Of a stretch of 64,000 nucleotides of DNA, positions 15,429 to 25,954 are shown piece after piece. A model generated the notes under the pieces. That model did no database searches and had not been told where the DNA came from. It saw nothing but the letters and a program-made list of their open reading frames with translations. A program made the translations under genes and the position numbers. Source of the stretch: Paenibacillus sp. P25 (GTDB lineage Bacteria; Bacillota; Bacilli; Paenibacillales; NBRC-103111); assembly GCA_024704175.1 (NCBI GenBank), contig CP085629.1, positions 3,534,001 through 3,598,000 of the forward strand. Direction: 5' to 3'. How positions within the stretch are numbered: the stretch's first letter is position 1; every line of letters starts with the position of its first letter.

Positions 15429-17787
15429 TTATTCGACGGCCGCCAGAATGACCGGCGCGTTCTGATCCGGCTTCACCGCCGTCAGGACGTACGTTTGGCC
15501 TTGAACCGCCTGGAATTCGGTCAAATCGCTCTCCATGCGGCTTACCACCGGCAACCCGTCCGCCTCCACGGCGAGTGCCGAATGGGGTCGCGGCAGATGA
15601 CGCGGCAGATGCCGGTTCTCGACGCACGGATGACGCAGCGGGCAAGAACGCCGTCCTCCCACTCCAAGTCAATTTCAAAGCCGCCGCGGGCGCGGAAGCC
15701 GCTGATCCTGCCCCGCCGCCAGGCCTTCGGGAGAGCCGGAAGCAGCGCAATCTCCCCGCGGTGCGACTGCAGCAGCATCTCGGCGATGCCGGCCGTTCCG
15801 CCGAAATTCCCGTCAATTTGAAAAGGCGGATGGTTGTCGAACAAATTCGGAAGCGTCGAATGGGACAGCAGCGACCGCAGATGCTCGTAAGCCTGCTCCC
15901 CTTCCTCCAGGCGGGCGTAGAAATTCAGGATCCAGGCGCGGCTCCAGCCCGTATGTCCGCCGCCGTGCTCGAGCCTGCGCTCCAGCGTCCGCCGGGCCGC
16001 CTGCGCCCATTCGGGCGTATGGCGCACGTGAATGATTTCCCCGGATGCAGGGCGAACAAATGGGAGATATGACGGTGGCCCGGATGCACTTCATCCCAGT
16101 CCTCCACCCATTCCTGCAGCTGGCCGTGCTTTCCGATCTGCGGCTTGGGCAGCTTGTTCAGCGCGCTTTCCCATTTCATGCGAAGCCCCTCGTCCGCTTG
16201 AAGCAGACCGGATGCCTCGATGCAAGCGGTGAATAAGGTATAAATAATCTGCGTATCCATGGAAGGCCCGATACAGAGCGATCCCACGCCGCCGCCGGGT
16301 CCGATGTACTTGTTTTCCGGGGAAACGGACGGTCCCGTCACCAGGCGTCCCTGCTGGTCCTCGAACAAATAGTCCAGGAAAAATTCGGCCGCTTCCTTCA
16401 TAACCGGATAGGCCCGCTCCCGGAGGAACCGTTCGTCCACGCCGAACCGGTAATGCTCCCAGAGATGCAGCGACAGCCAGGCGGCGCCCATCGGCCAGAT
16501 CGAGCCGGGCATGAAATTGCCCTCGATATGGGTAGCGCCCCACATGTCGGTATTATGATGGGCCACAATCCCGCGGCGACCGTACACCTTCTGCGCGGTG
16601 ATCCTGCCGTTCGGGCGCATGCGGTCGATCAGATCGAACAGCGGCTCGTGGCATTCGGGCAGATTGGAGATTTCGGCGGGCCAATAGTTCATCTCGGTGT
16701 TGATATTGATCGTATATTTCGACTCCCAGGGAGGCGTAAAGCTCTCGTTCCAGATCCCCTGCAAATTCGCCGGATTCGATCCGGGCCGGGAGCTGGCCAT
16801 CAGCAGATAACGGCCGTATTGGAAATAAAGCGCGACAAGACCGGGGTCTTCCCCGCCGTCCTTGAACCGCTGCAGGCGGGCGTCCGTCGGCAGAGCGGCG
16901 GCTTCGCCGTCTTCCTCCGGGCCGCCAAGTTCAAGCTTTGCCCGGCTGAAGAGCGCAAGATGATCCGCCTCGTGATCCTGCTTGACCCGTTCATAGCCTT
17001 TGCCCGCCGCATGCTCCAGCCGCTGAAGACAAGCGGTCTGCGGATCCACACTGCGGAAAGTCGTAGCCGCCGCGATGTATATCGTGACCGCATCCGCCTG
17101 CCGGACCTTCAGAAAATCGCCGACCGCCTGGACCGAGCCTCCTTCCGGCACGGCTTTGATCGCGGCGCAGTAAGTGACCCCGCCCTGGCCGCAGGAGCCG
17201 CTCATCACCAGCGTATCCCGGCCGATCAGGTGTGTGCCCTCGTCAAACGGCCTCCGGCTCAAATTCATCCGCAAATCGAGCTTCGCCGGATGATCGCACG
17301 CGATCCGCACGGCAATCACCTGATCCACGGCGCCGCTGAACAGCTCCCTTACGTGCTTTACTTCGTTCAGGCTGTAGCGGACCCGGGCGATCCCCTTCTC
17401 GATATCCAAATCCCGGTAATAGTTCGAGATCATCTTCTTCTCGCCGTCATGGTACAGCTGCAGCTCCCCGAGCGGCTGATAAGGATGAAGCGATTTGGGG
17501 ATGGACATCATCCCCATCTGGGCGAGCTCCTCGGCTTCCACATGCTTGCCCTTCATCAGCAAACGGCGGACCTCCGTCAAATACCGCCGGCCGTCCGGGT
17601 TGTCTCCGGCGACCGGTCCTCCGTACCATACCGAATCTTCGTTCAGCTGAATGCGTTCCGTGTTCACCTTGCCGAAGATCATCGCCCCGAGCCGGCCGTT
17701 GCCGATCGGCAGGGCGTCCGTCCAGGCTCTTGCCGGCTTCTCGTACCACAGCTTGGCGCCTCCCGCCGTTGTGCGCGATTGTTCCAT
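15429..17787 (-). CDS. GH95 alpha-L-fucosidase/galactosidase (frameshifted)
   Basis: Joined length is about 790 residues. The ATG at 17787 has GGGGAGAG upstream; longer readings have no ribosome site. The N-terminal beta domain begins with [20 protein letters not shown] and [14 protein letters not shown]. The helical barrel contains TEMNYWPAE (about residue 364, the two activating Asn), VSPEN (general acid Glu, about 490) and [20 protein letters not shown] (Asp, about 660), so all key residues are kept. Frames change near 16050 and 15600. It has no signal peptide and would cleave alpha-1,2-fucose or alpha-galactose from imported oligosaccharide. It is the last gene of the ABC transporter operon, 13 bases after a permease. 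Confidence 0.92.
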
Positions 17788-17800
17788 ACGATCTCTCCCC

Positions 17801-18700
17801 TCATTTGATTCCGGAATGTGCCATGGTGGCAATCACTTTGCTTTGAAACAGCAGAAAGATAATCAGGTTCGGCAGAAACATCAGCAGCGCGGCCGCAGCC
17901 GCCGCTCCCTGTCTCGCTACGTTGTTGGCCATCCCGCTCGTCAGGGTGGAAATATAGAACGGGAAGGTCTTCATCTCCTCATCCTGCATGAACAGCGTCG
18001 AGGTTTCCGTATTCCCCCAGGCCGCGTTGAACGCGATGATCCCGATGGTCGCCACCGCCGGCATAATGACCGGAATGACGATTTTCATAAAAATCGTATA
18101 TTCGCGGGCCCCGTCGATCTTGGCCGAATCGAGCAGCTCGTTCGGCGACTGGTCGATGAACTGCTTCATCAGGAACACGCCCGTCGGCACGGCCACCATC
18201 GGCATCACATGTCCCAGATACGTATTCATAATGCCCAGCTTGCTGACGACCAGGTACCGGGGGATGGCGACGGTTTCGGGCGCGAACAGCAGCGTCAGGA
18301 GAATGGAACCGAACACGAGCTTGTGCCCGGGAAATTTATGCTTCGAAATCGGATAAGCGCACATTGCGCTCACCACCGTGACGATGATCACGCACAAGAT
18401 CGCAACCACCACACTGTTGAAGATATAGCGGGTGATCGGCGTCGCCGTCCCTTTCGTAATCGACAGCGGCTCGACGAAGTTTTGCAGGGAAGGATGACGG
18501 GCAAAAATATTGGGCGGATAAATAAACAGCTCCTGATACGGCTTAAGCGCATGGTTGAAGATATACACGAGCGGCAAGAGCATGAAGATGCTGAGCAGCA
18601 CCAGAAACACGGCGGACAGCTTCTCCATCGGACTCAGCTTGCGCAGCCTCGGGCGCCTCCGCCACGACAAGACCTTACGAAGCGTCATCGGGGCATTCAT
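17801..18700 (-). CDS. carbohydrate ABC transporter permease, MalG/LacG type
   Basis: An intact 299-residue protein with six predicted membrane segments; the first is LSAVFLVLLSIFMLLPLVYI. The cytoplasmic EAA loop reads LLDSAKIDGAREYTIFMKIV, the site that contacts the ATPase. It follows the partner permease with no gap (stop and start adjacent at 18700/18701). Together with the SBP at 19660-22619 and the ATPase at 22665-23785 it makes a complete importer, presumably of the oligosaccharide that the surrounding glycosidases degrade. Confidence 0.93.
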   Translation of the reverse strand: MNAPMTLRKVLSWRRRPRLRKLSPMEKLSAVFLVLLSIFMLLPLVYIFNHALKPYQELFIYPPNIFARHPSLQNFVEPLSITKGTATPITRYIFNSVVVAILCVIIVTVVSAMCAYPISKHKFPGHKLVFGSILLTLLFAPETVAIPRYLVVSKLGIMNTYLGHVMPMVAVPTGVFLMKQFIDQSPNELLDSAKIDGAREYTIFMKIVIPVIMPAVATIGIIAFNAAWGNTETSTLFMQDEEMKTFPFYISTLTSGMANNVARQGAAAAAALLMFLPNLIIFLLFQSKVIATMAHSGIK

Positions 18701-19673
18701 CTATTCGTCCTCCTTCGTGCCGAACAGCCTCCAGCAAAGCTTATTGGCGGCATAAATCAAAACCAGCAAAAACACGGACAGCGCGGTCGCATAACCGAGC
18801 TCGAAGCGGGTGAAGCCGTAATCGTCGATATGGGTGACGATCACGTGTCCCGCGTACTGCGGCGTCGGGTTCATGCCGGACAGCTGGTCGCCGATGCCCC
18901 CGGCCTTGAAGGCCCCGACGATGGCCATGACCGCCCCGAACAGCATTTGCGGCTTGGTGGAAGGAATCGTGATATACCAGATTTCTTCCAGCCGGCTGCG
19001 GATCCCGTCCAGCTTCCCGGCCTCATACAGCTCCGGATTGACGTTCAGAATACCGGCGAGCATCGCCAGGAAGCCGATCCCCATGCTCGACCAGAGCGTC
19101 ACGATAATCATGGAGGTCATCAAATATTCCTTGCTCGTCACCCACAGGATCGGCTCGCTGATCAGCCCGGCCTTGAGCAGAAAGCTGTTCAAATACCCGA
19201 TCCGGTCGCTGGACAGGAGCGGCGACCAGATGATGCCCATGGACACCCCGCCCGCCAGGGACGGAGTATACATGGCGAGCGTGAACCATTTGCGGTAGAC
19301 GCCGGGCAGAATCGAGATCAGCCAGGCCAGCAGGAAGGAGGCGATGTAGCCTCCCGGGCCGACGATCGTGGCGAACTTGAACGTGTTCGGCGGCATATTT
19401 GATCAGAATGAGATCCTGGGAGAACATGTACCGGAAATTCGCCCAGCCGACGAATCGGGGCGGCTCCAGGGAATTATAATACGTAAAGCTGAGCGCGAAG
19501 GCGGCGATGACCGGAATCATGATAAAGATGGCAAAACAGATCATGAACGGTGCAATGAACACGTAGGAAGCGCGGTAGGACCATACCGTCAGGAAGGCCC
19601 CGATGACCTTTTGCTTCAGACGGCTCTCGGATGTATGCGGCTTCGGGAGCACGCTCGTTTCACTTTTTAACAT
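18701..19673 (-). CDS. carbohydrate ABC transporter permease, MalF/UgpA type
   Basis: About 323 residues once a single frame change near 19395 is bridged: DLILIKYA runs on into [16 protein letters not shown]. The first membrane segment is [20 protein letters not shown]. The EAA loop reads [20 protein letters not shown]. The start at 19673 overlaps the end of the solute-binding protein gene by 14 bases. The usual long N-terminal cytoplasmic tail of this subfamily is present. Confidence 0.9.
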
Positions 19674-22619
19674 ACGGGTCCACTCCTTCCCACGGTTCGG
19701 TGATGGCCGGCAGATTCAGAGACTTCAGAACCTTGCCGTTGCCGTCGATAAAATGAAACTCCTGCATCTTCCTCTGAACCTCTCTGTCGATATCCCCGAT
19801 GGCGGTCTCCAGCGAGGTGCGGTAATTGATCCCGTCGACGACGGTGCGGTTCCAGGCGTTCTGCAGCTCGCGCTCCATGAAATAGCTTCCCGGCACGTTC
19901 GGAATCTCCTTGAACCAGCGCCACTGCTCCATGATCGCTTTAAGATCCTCTTCCTTCCACGGAAGCTTGACGAACGCATCGATGTTGGACGTGTTCCAGC
20001 GGAAGCTGACGCCGTTCAGCGTCTCCAGGTCCGTGCCGTACCTCTCCTGCACCTCCGGCGACGTCCACCATTTCAGAAACTCCCAGCTTTCCTGCGGCTT
20101 CTTCGTCTGCTTGAAGATCGCCGAGGACTGCATGCCGCCGCCCATCCAGCGGGCGACCGTCCCGTTCTCCTGCTTCACTCCCGGAATCGGGGCCACGCCC
20201 CACCAGCCGTTCAGCTCGGGAGCGGCTACCGCCAGCTGAATGTACATGCTGAGATCGGCGATGCCGATCGGCATGGTGCCGTCGCGGAAATGCTGGTAGA
20301 AGCTGGATACCGAGCGGTCCACCGCATATTTGTTGTACAGCTCCGTCCATTTCTTGAAGGAATCGAAGCCCTTCTCCGAGCCGAGCGCCGTCTTCGAGCC
20401 GTCCTGCTCAAAGTAATCGGCCCCGTTCTGCAGGAAGAAGGGATTGTGGCCGACCGGCGTCAGGTTCATCCCGTTCTGCTGCAGCACCGGCAGCATTTTG
20501 TACACTTCGTCCCAGGTGTCCGGAACCTTCAGTCCCATGCTCTGCAGAATGTCCTTCCGGTAGTACAGCATCTGGAACGTCTGCGTCTCCGGAACGCCGT
20601 AATATCCGTCATTGTAGTAGAACGGAATCCACGACCCCGGAGCGAAACGTTTAAATACGGTATCGAAGTCCGGGAACTGCTTCAAATTATAGATCCCGCC
20701 CCGCGGCGCATATTCGAACGGCAGGTCCTGGGACAGTCCGAGCGCCACATCGGGCGCGATGCCGGCGGCGTTCATTAGGACAAGCAGTCCCGAGTCGGGC
20801 AGCAGGTTCACCTTCACCTTGATGCCGGTTTGCGGCGTGAACGATTCGTTCGCCAGATCCTGAAGCAAATTCACGTAATCCCGTCCGCGCAGAACCCACA
20901 CATTGAGCACGTCGTCCTTGACCTGGCTCAGCTTCTCCTTCGGCTTGAACGAATAAAAGAAGTTCACGACAGCCCCTTCCATCTTCTCAAGCAGGGACGC
21001 TTCCATCTTCGGAAAATCCCGGCCCGCCGGAACGACGTACAGCTGATCCAGCTGAAGCGGCTGGGAGCTGAGCTGCGTGATCAGATCGCCCACCTTGCCC
21101 TGCAGCGAAACGAGCCGGCTCGCTTCGTACGGAATTTCGTCCGCATTCCTCAGGAGCTGCCCGATATCCTGCACCACCGTGACGATCCCCTGGGAAACGG
21201 CGTCGGCCCGGCCGTTGATCTGCTCAAGCCGCGCACGGGCGGCGTCAAGACGGTCTCCTGCAGCGCGAAGCCGCTGGGTGAACCCCGGCAGGTCCTTCTC
21301 GATATCCCACGTCCGGTTCTTGTCGTCCACGCCGCCGGTCATTGCTTTCAAGTCGGCCGAGAGCAGCTTCAGCTCCGCGATGTTCTTCTCAAGCTCTGTC
21401 ATGACCGGCTTGAGCGGTGCCTGCGTGACGCGCATGGAGATCGTATTCGTGCCCTTCTGCAAGTAAAAATCGTACGGCCTGCCCGCGTCGTCCCCCAGCT
21501 TGATCCCTTTCCAGCCGGAGGCATAGAGGAAGCGGTAAGCGTTCAGCTCGGAATAGGGCACTTTGCCGTTGACCGAGATGGTCCGGAAGGACGAGCGGTT
21601 GGACAGGAACGACTGCTGCGCGCGCATGCCGATATGGTAATAGCCGGTTTGCGGCACTTCAAAGCTCCAGCTGATCTCCTGATTGCCCGTGGACCAGCGC
21701 TGGCCGTCGACCGTGTTGTAGGTGATTTTCCCCGCACATAAGGAACGGAGGCGATATCGTTATCGTAAGCCAGCGGAATGGACGAATCGTTCTTCCACCC
21801 CGCCGCCTCCGCCTCGATCACGATCGGCTCCGCCTGTACGGGAGCCGCCTCCGGCATTGCGCTGCGCGCCGTCTTGTAATCGGCCGTGCGGTCCGGCGCT
21901 TTGAACGTCACCGATTCGATCGCCACCGGATCGCTTCCGGACAGCCGGAGTCTGTGCTTCCCCGGCGTCAAATACCACAGCAGGGGACCCTCGTAAGCCC
22001 CGGCCGAATCGCGGAACGGCGCCGTCATCCAACCGGACACGTCTTCCGCCATCGGCCGGATTTCGTCGCCGTTATCGTCCTTGCGGGCCGGAAGCCGGTC
22101 CCGCCAATGCCGGTACAGCTGCACCGACTTGGCTTCCGGGTACGGACTGACGCCGTCCAGCGTCACGTTCCAGGCGACCGGCTTGCGGTGCTTCGTATCG
22201 ACGAAAGGGTGGTACGAAATATCGATCTGGTATAAGCCGCCCTGCTTGACGTCGACTTCATACTCGATCCATTCGTCGCCCTGCGCGTTCCAGATCAGGA
22301 CATTATTCTTCCCTTCATACGAGCCGGTTGACACGCCGGCCTGACCGGACCGGCCCGCAAGCTTCGGTCCCGGGACCGTGATGCTTCCGGTATGGTCCGC
22401 CGCCGCCCCCTCCCGTTTCCAGCGCTCCAGCACTTCGGAATAGGAAGGAACCGCCGGCGCGGGTTCGTTCGCTTCGTTTGCCATGCCGCTTGTCTGCGGC
22501 TTTGTCCCGGGCGGCGGAGAGCCCTGCGTTTCCGCCAGACCGGGGAACGCAAGACCCAGAGCAAGAACGGGGACCATCAGAGCCGCCGTCCATACCCGAG
22601 TTCGTAACAACGCCTTCAA
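19660..22619 (-). CDS. giant extracellular solute-binding protein with N-terminal carbohydrate-binding-like domains
   Basis: About 985 residues with one frame change near 21720. The TTG start at 22619 follows GGCGGAGGGATC. A signal peptide (hydrophobic ALMVPVLALGLAF, then GLA before ETQ) has no lipobox cysteine, which is unusual for a Gram-positive SBP. Next come two galactose-binding-like beta domains (about 60-260 and 270-400; YQIDISYHPF, then GYYHIGMRAQQSFLSN), a helical coiled-coil segment (about 410-540), and a family-1 SBP domain with DTWDEVYKMLPVL and TKKPQESWEFLKWWTSPE near the C-terminus. Most SBPs are 400-550 residues, so about half of this one is extra. It would capture oligosaccharide at the cell surface for the two permeases that follow. 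Confidence 0.88.
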
Positions 22620-22664
22620 CGCGATCCCTCCGCCGCTTAAGTTAATAACGCGCGTACATCCCGG

Positions 22665-23785
22665 CTAATAAGCCAAGTTGTCCATCGTATCCTTATCGAA
22701 AAAAAGCGCCTTGTTCATATCGAGCGTCACCGTAAGCTTCTCGTTATCCGCGAAGGTGTGACCCGCGTGGGTCCGGACAATGAGCAGCTCCGGCGCGCCG
22801 ATATCCATGTACAAATACATATCCGCACCCATCAGCTCGCCGATCTTTTGCACGCCGGTGATTTGCGCCCCGGGATGGGCTTCGCGGTAGGCCGGATCCG
22901 GATGAATGCTCTCGCAGCGAATGCCCAGGATGACGTTCCGGTTGATTTTCTTCTTCTCCCGCAGCAGTACGGACTGCTTCTCGGGGACGCGCAGATAGTA
23001 CCGGTTCGTATGGAACTCCAGCCCCCGCCGGCGCCCTCCAAGATTTGACCTTCGATCAAATTGATCGGCGGCGTACCGATAAATCCGGCAACGAACATAT
23101 TGCGCGGATGGTTGTATATCATCTGCGGCGTATCGACCTGCTGGATTACGCCGTCCTTCATCACGACGATGCGGTGGCCCATGGTCATCGCTTCCACCTG
23201 ATCGTGGGTGACGTACACCATCGTGACGCCAAGCTGCTTGTGCAGGCGGATAATCTCCGTTCTCATATGAACCCTCAGCTTGGCGTCCAGGTTCGAGAGC
23301 GGCTCATCCATCAGGAACACCTGGGGATTCCGCACGATCGCCCGTCCGAGCGCCACGCGCTGGCGCTGGCCGCCGGAGAGCCGCTTGGGCTTCCGTTCAA
23401 GGTAGGGTTCGATCTCCAGAATGCGCGAGGTTCTTTTGACCGCCTGGTCGATCTCGTGCTTGGGCGTTTTACGCACCGCAGGCCGAACGCGATATTCTCG
23501 TATACGCTCATGTTGGGGTACAGCGCATAGTTCTGGAACACCATCGCGATATCCCGGTCCTTCGGAGGCAGATCGTTCACGAGCTGATCGCCGATGTACA
23601 GCTCCCCTGAAGATATATCCTCAAGTCCCGCAATCATCCGGAGCGTTGTCGACTTGCCGCAGACCGGACGGACCGACCATCACGAGAAATTCCCCGTCAT
23701 GGATCTCCAGATGAAAATCCTTAACGGCGTACCCCCGGTCCTTTCCGTAACGTTTTTCCACGTGATTCAACAGAATGCGCCCCAA
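22665..23785 (-). CDS. sugar ABC transporter ATPase, MsmX/UgpC/MalK type (frameshifted)
   Basis: The TTG start at 23785 lies behind AAGGGAGGTG. The protein begins [20 protein letters not shown]. The Walker A GPSGCGKST is split by one extra T near 23663, which alone shows the break is an error in an essential motif. Then come the Q-loop in [16 protein letters not shown], the signature [14 protein letters not shown], Walker [13 protein letters not shown] and the switch His in [11 protein letters not shown]. The C-terminal TOBE/OB domain includes [11 protein letters not shown] and ends TMDNLAY. Further changes lie near 23480, 23030 and 22850; joined length is about 372 residues. It is the first gene of the transporter operon, with a cre box in its leader. 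Confidence 0.9.
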
Positions 23786-23807
23786 TACGGCACCTCCCTT
23801 TCCAGCC

Positions 23808-23822
23808 TGATAACGGTTTCAA
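23808..23822 (-). promoter_or_regulatory. cre box (CcpA site) in the transporter operon leader
   Basis: The minus strand reads TTGAAACCGTTATCA, matching every defined position of the Bacillus cre consensus WTGNAANCGNWNNCW. It lies between the -10 element at 23835-23840 and the ATPase start at 23785, a classic roadblock position. This predicts carbon catabolite repression of the whole importer and of GH95. Confidence 0.75.
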
Positions 23823-23834
23823 ATTACTTGCTTC

Positions 23835-23890
23835 ATTATACCTCGGCCGTTTTCCGGGATTATAGGTGGCGATTGCTGACTCTATAGGGG
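23835..23890 (-). promoter_or_regulatory. activator-type promoter of the sugar importer operon
   Basis: On the minus strand CCCCTATA (23883-23890), then 16 bases, CCTATAATC (23858-23866), then 17 bases, TATAAT (23835-23840). The two CCTATA boxes are 22 bases apart, two helical turns, as for AraC-family direct repeats. No -35 hexamer is recognisable where one is expected, the usual situation at activator-dependent promoters. The same arrangement base for base in spacing is found at 40222-40277. Confidence 0.7.
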
Positions 23891-23892
23891 AA

Positions 23893-24918
23893 TCATGCTT
23901 TCAGCCGCCGGGCCAGCCAGTCGAAGGAATAACGCCCGGATATCTCGTGTTTTCCCGGGAACAGGTCGCTCTCGATCCGCTCCTCGGCCCCCTCCGCCCG
24001 GTATATTTCGCTCAGCCCGGCAAGGGCCTCCCGCACGGAGTCTACCGGAAATAACGGATCCCCGAGACCCGATTCCACGAACAAGGGTCTCGGAGCCATC
24101 AGTCCGATCAGCTCCGGAAGATCGACCTCCGGCAGGATGGACGGCAAATAATTGTCGATGCAGTGGTTCATTGCGAGCAAGCTTCCCCTGAACGTGCTCG
24201 TGAAGGCGCAGAGCACGGCGGCCCGGATCCGCTCATCCAAGGCGGAGGCGAACGCCGCAATAAGGCCGCCGCCCGAAAAGCCTATCGCGACCGATCCGGC
24301 CGGGGTCCGCCTCCTCCCGGGTTTGCACATAATCGAGCGCCCGGAACGCTTCGTACACCCGCTGACCCGGCCAGCGTTCTTCCGTACAGCAGGAGGCGCG
24401 AGGCGAGCGCGAAGCAGGAGCCGCTTTTCGCCAGGTCCTTCCCGCTGTCCGAGGCCATCCGCCGGTCGCCGAAGCCGATGATTTCGGGCGCGATCACCAC
24501 GAGGCCCCGCCGCACCAGCTGCAGGGCAAAATGCCGGTGGATGCCTCCTTCCGTCTCGTCATCCGTCCCATCCGGCCGCAATCCGGCAATTTCCCGGTCG
24601 CCGTAGCCGTGTCCGTGCCAGGCCAGCACGGCCGGCGCCTTCCCTGTAAGCCGTTTCGGGATCAGAACGTAAGCGGGGACCTGGAGATGCTCCGCCGCCC
24701 TATAAACCACCCGCTCCCGGATGTAATCCTCCCTTTCGGTCCGCTCCAGCGTAACCGGCTCCAGCTCCGTCTCCGCCCTCGGCAAGGGCCCCAGACATGC
24801 CAGCAGCTTGGAGCGCACAGACGCCTTTCTTTCAGGCCAAGGAACCGCCTGCTTGCCGTTCCGCTTCCCGGTTTGCCTTCTCATACAACGTCTCCAAATA
24901 CCGATCCGGACTCCACAT
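23893..24918 (-). CDS. alpha/beta hydrolase, acetyl-xylan-esterase/dienelactone hydrolase-like
   Basis: About 340 residues after joining frames that change near 24860, 24385 and 24305. The ATG at 24918 has GGAGGA upstream and begins MWSPDRYLETLYEKAN. PAVLAWHGHGYGDREIAG gives the oxyanion-hole strand, IGFSGGGL the nucleophile Ser, GLGDPLFP the Asp and PGKHEISG the His. No signal peptide is seen. The family includes cephalosporin-C deacetylase-like acetylesterases. Beside glycosidases it probably removes acetyl or other ester groups from imported sugars, which is inference. A terminator separates it from the upstream AraC gene. Confidence 0.8.
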
Positions 24919-24949
24919 CGGTCATTCCTCCGTTTCTCTGTTATCATGC

Positions 24950-24984
24950 AAAAAAAAGAAAGCTGCTCCATCGATGGCCAGCTT
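24950..24984 (-). terminator. rho-independent terminator after the AraC gene
   Basis: The minus strand forms AAAGCTGGCCATCG with CGATGGAGCAGCTTT, followed by CTTTTTTTT. It starts 40 bases after the AraC stop at 25024 and should end the MGH1-like/BNR/AraC transcript. The esterase start is only about 30 bases beyond it, so that gene depends on read-through or a very close promoter. Confidence 0.85.
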
Positions 24985-25023
24985 TTGTCTTAACGTGATC
25001 CGGTGATCCTCTCTGGATGCCGA

Positions 25024-25923
25024 TCAATAGGTTAGCGCCTTGTCCTCGAATTCCTGGAAGTTCTGCCTGTACTGCCGGGGCGTCACCCCCGTTTTTTTAC
25101 GGAAGAGGGCGTGGAAGAATTTCATATCGAGATAGCCGACCTGATTGGCGATCTGGTAAATCGGAATGTCGGTCGATTTGAGCAGCTCGCAGCACTTTTG
25201 GATGCGCACATTTTGCAGATACTGCGTGAACGTCTGGCCCGTCGATTTTTTGAATAAACGCTGAAAGTGGCTGGCGCTGAGGAAGAAGTAATCAGCCACG
25301 GACTGGACGCTGATATTCTGGGTGTAATGGTTCTTGATAAAATGAATCACTTCCTCCAGCTTGCTGAACGAGGCCGGCTCCGTTTCGTTCTTGAGCTCGA
25401 AGCGCTGCAGCATCACCAGCATTTGGATGAGCAGCACGGTCATCAGCGTCTCGTAGCCGGGATTGCGCTTGAGATACTCCCAGTACATATTCTGAATCAT
25501 GGTGGAGAACGTATCATGCTTATCCTGAAAATGCAGCCACCGCTCGGAGCTTTGGTACGGGTAGTAAATGATGTTGTAGGTATAGGAATCCTTCTGAAGC
25601 AGATGCTTCCATTCCTCCAGGAGCCCGACGCGGAAGATGCAGTTGTAAATGACGAGCTTTCTGTCCTGCTTCGGGGAAGAAGGCCGGAACACATGCGATG
25701 TGCCGATCGGAATGACAAACAAATCGCCCTGCTTGACGGGAATCACCTGATCCTCGACGTAATGGTAGCCGCTTCCTTCACCGACGAAGCTGATTTCAAC
25801 GAAATCATGGGTGTGCTGCGAGGTTGTAAACGATTCCAATTCGCGGTTTACGAAAATGTCCATGTTCTCGTCAAAAAACAAGTCGCCGCTTAAATGCTCG
25901 ATTCTTCCGTTCATGACCATCAC
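25024..25923 (-). CDS. AraC-family transcriptional regulator with cupin sensor domain
   Basis: An intact 299-residue protein. The N-terminal cupin has HTHDFVEISFVGEGSGYHYV and a GDLFVIPIGTSHVFRP strand, the pattern of sugar-sensing AraC proteins such as RhaR/RhaS and MelR. The C-terminal double helix-turn-helix (about 195-295) includes ISVQSVADYFFLSASHFQRL and IYQIANQVGYLDMKFFHALF followed by the RKKTGVTPRQYR signature. It is the third gene of the operon driven from 29252-29305. I infer that it is the activator bound at the CCTATA boxes in front of four operons here, including its own. Confidence 0.93.
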   Translation of the reverse strand: MMVMNGRIEHLSGDLFFDENMDIFVNRELESFTTSQHTHDFVEISFVGEGSGYHYVEDQVIPVKQGDLFVIPIGTSHVFRPSSPKQDRKLVIYNCIFRVGLLEEWKHLLQKDSYTYNIIYYPYQSSERWLHFQDKHDTFSTMIQNMYWEYLKRNPGYETLMTVLLIQMLVMLQRFELKNETEPASFSKLEEVIHFIKNHYTQNISVQSVADYFFLSASHFQRLFKKSTGQTFTQYLQNVRIQKCCELLKSTDIPIYQIANQVGYLDMKFFHALFRKKTGVTPRQYRQNFQEFEDKALTY

Positions 25924-25954
25924 CCCAGATTTTTAAAATGATCCACGGGCCGGG

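Noticed and set aside
17651..19402. A 583-codon plus-strand frame across the two permease genes
   Set aside because: Its composition (His, Arg, Gln rich) is that of reverse-complemented membrane protein genes; both permeases on the minus strand are convincing.
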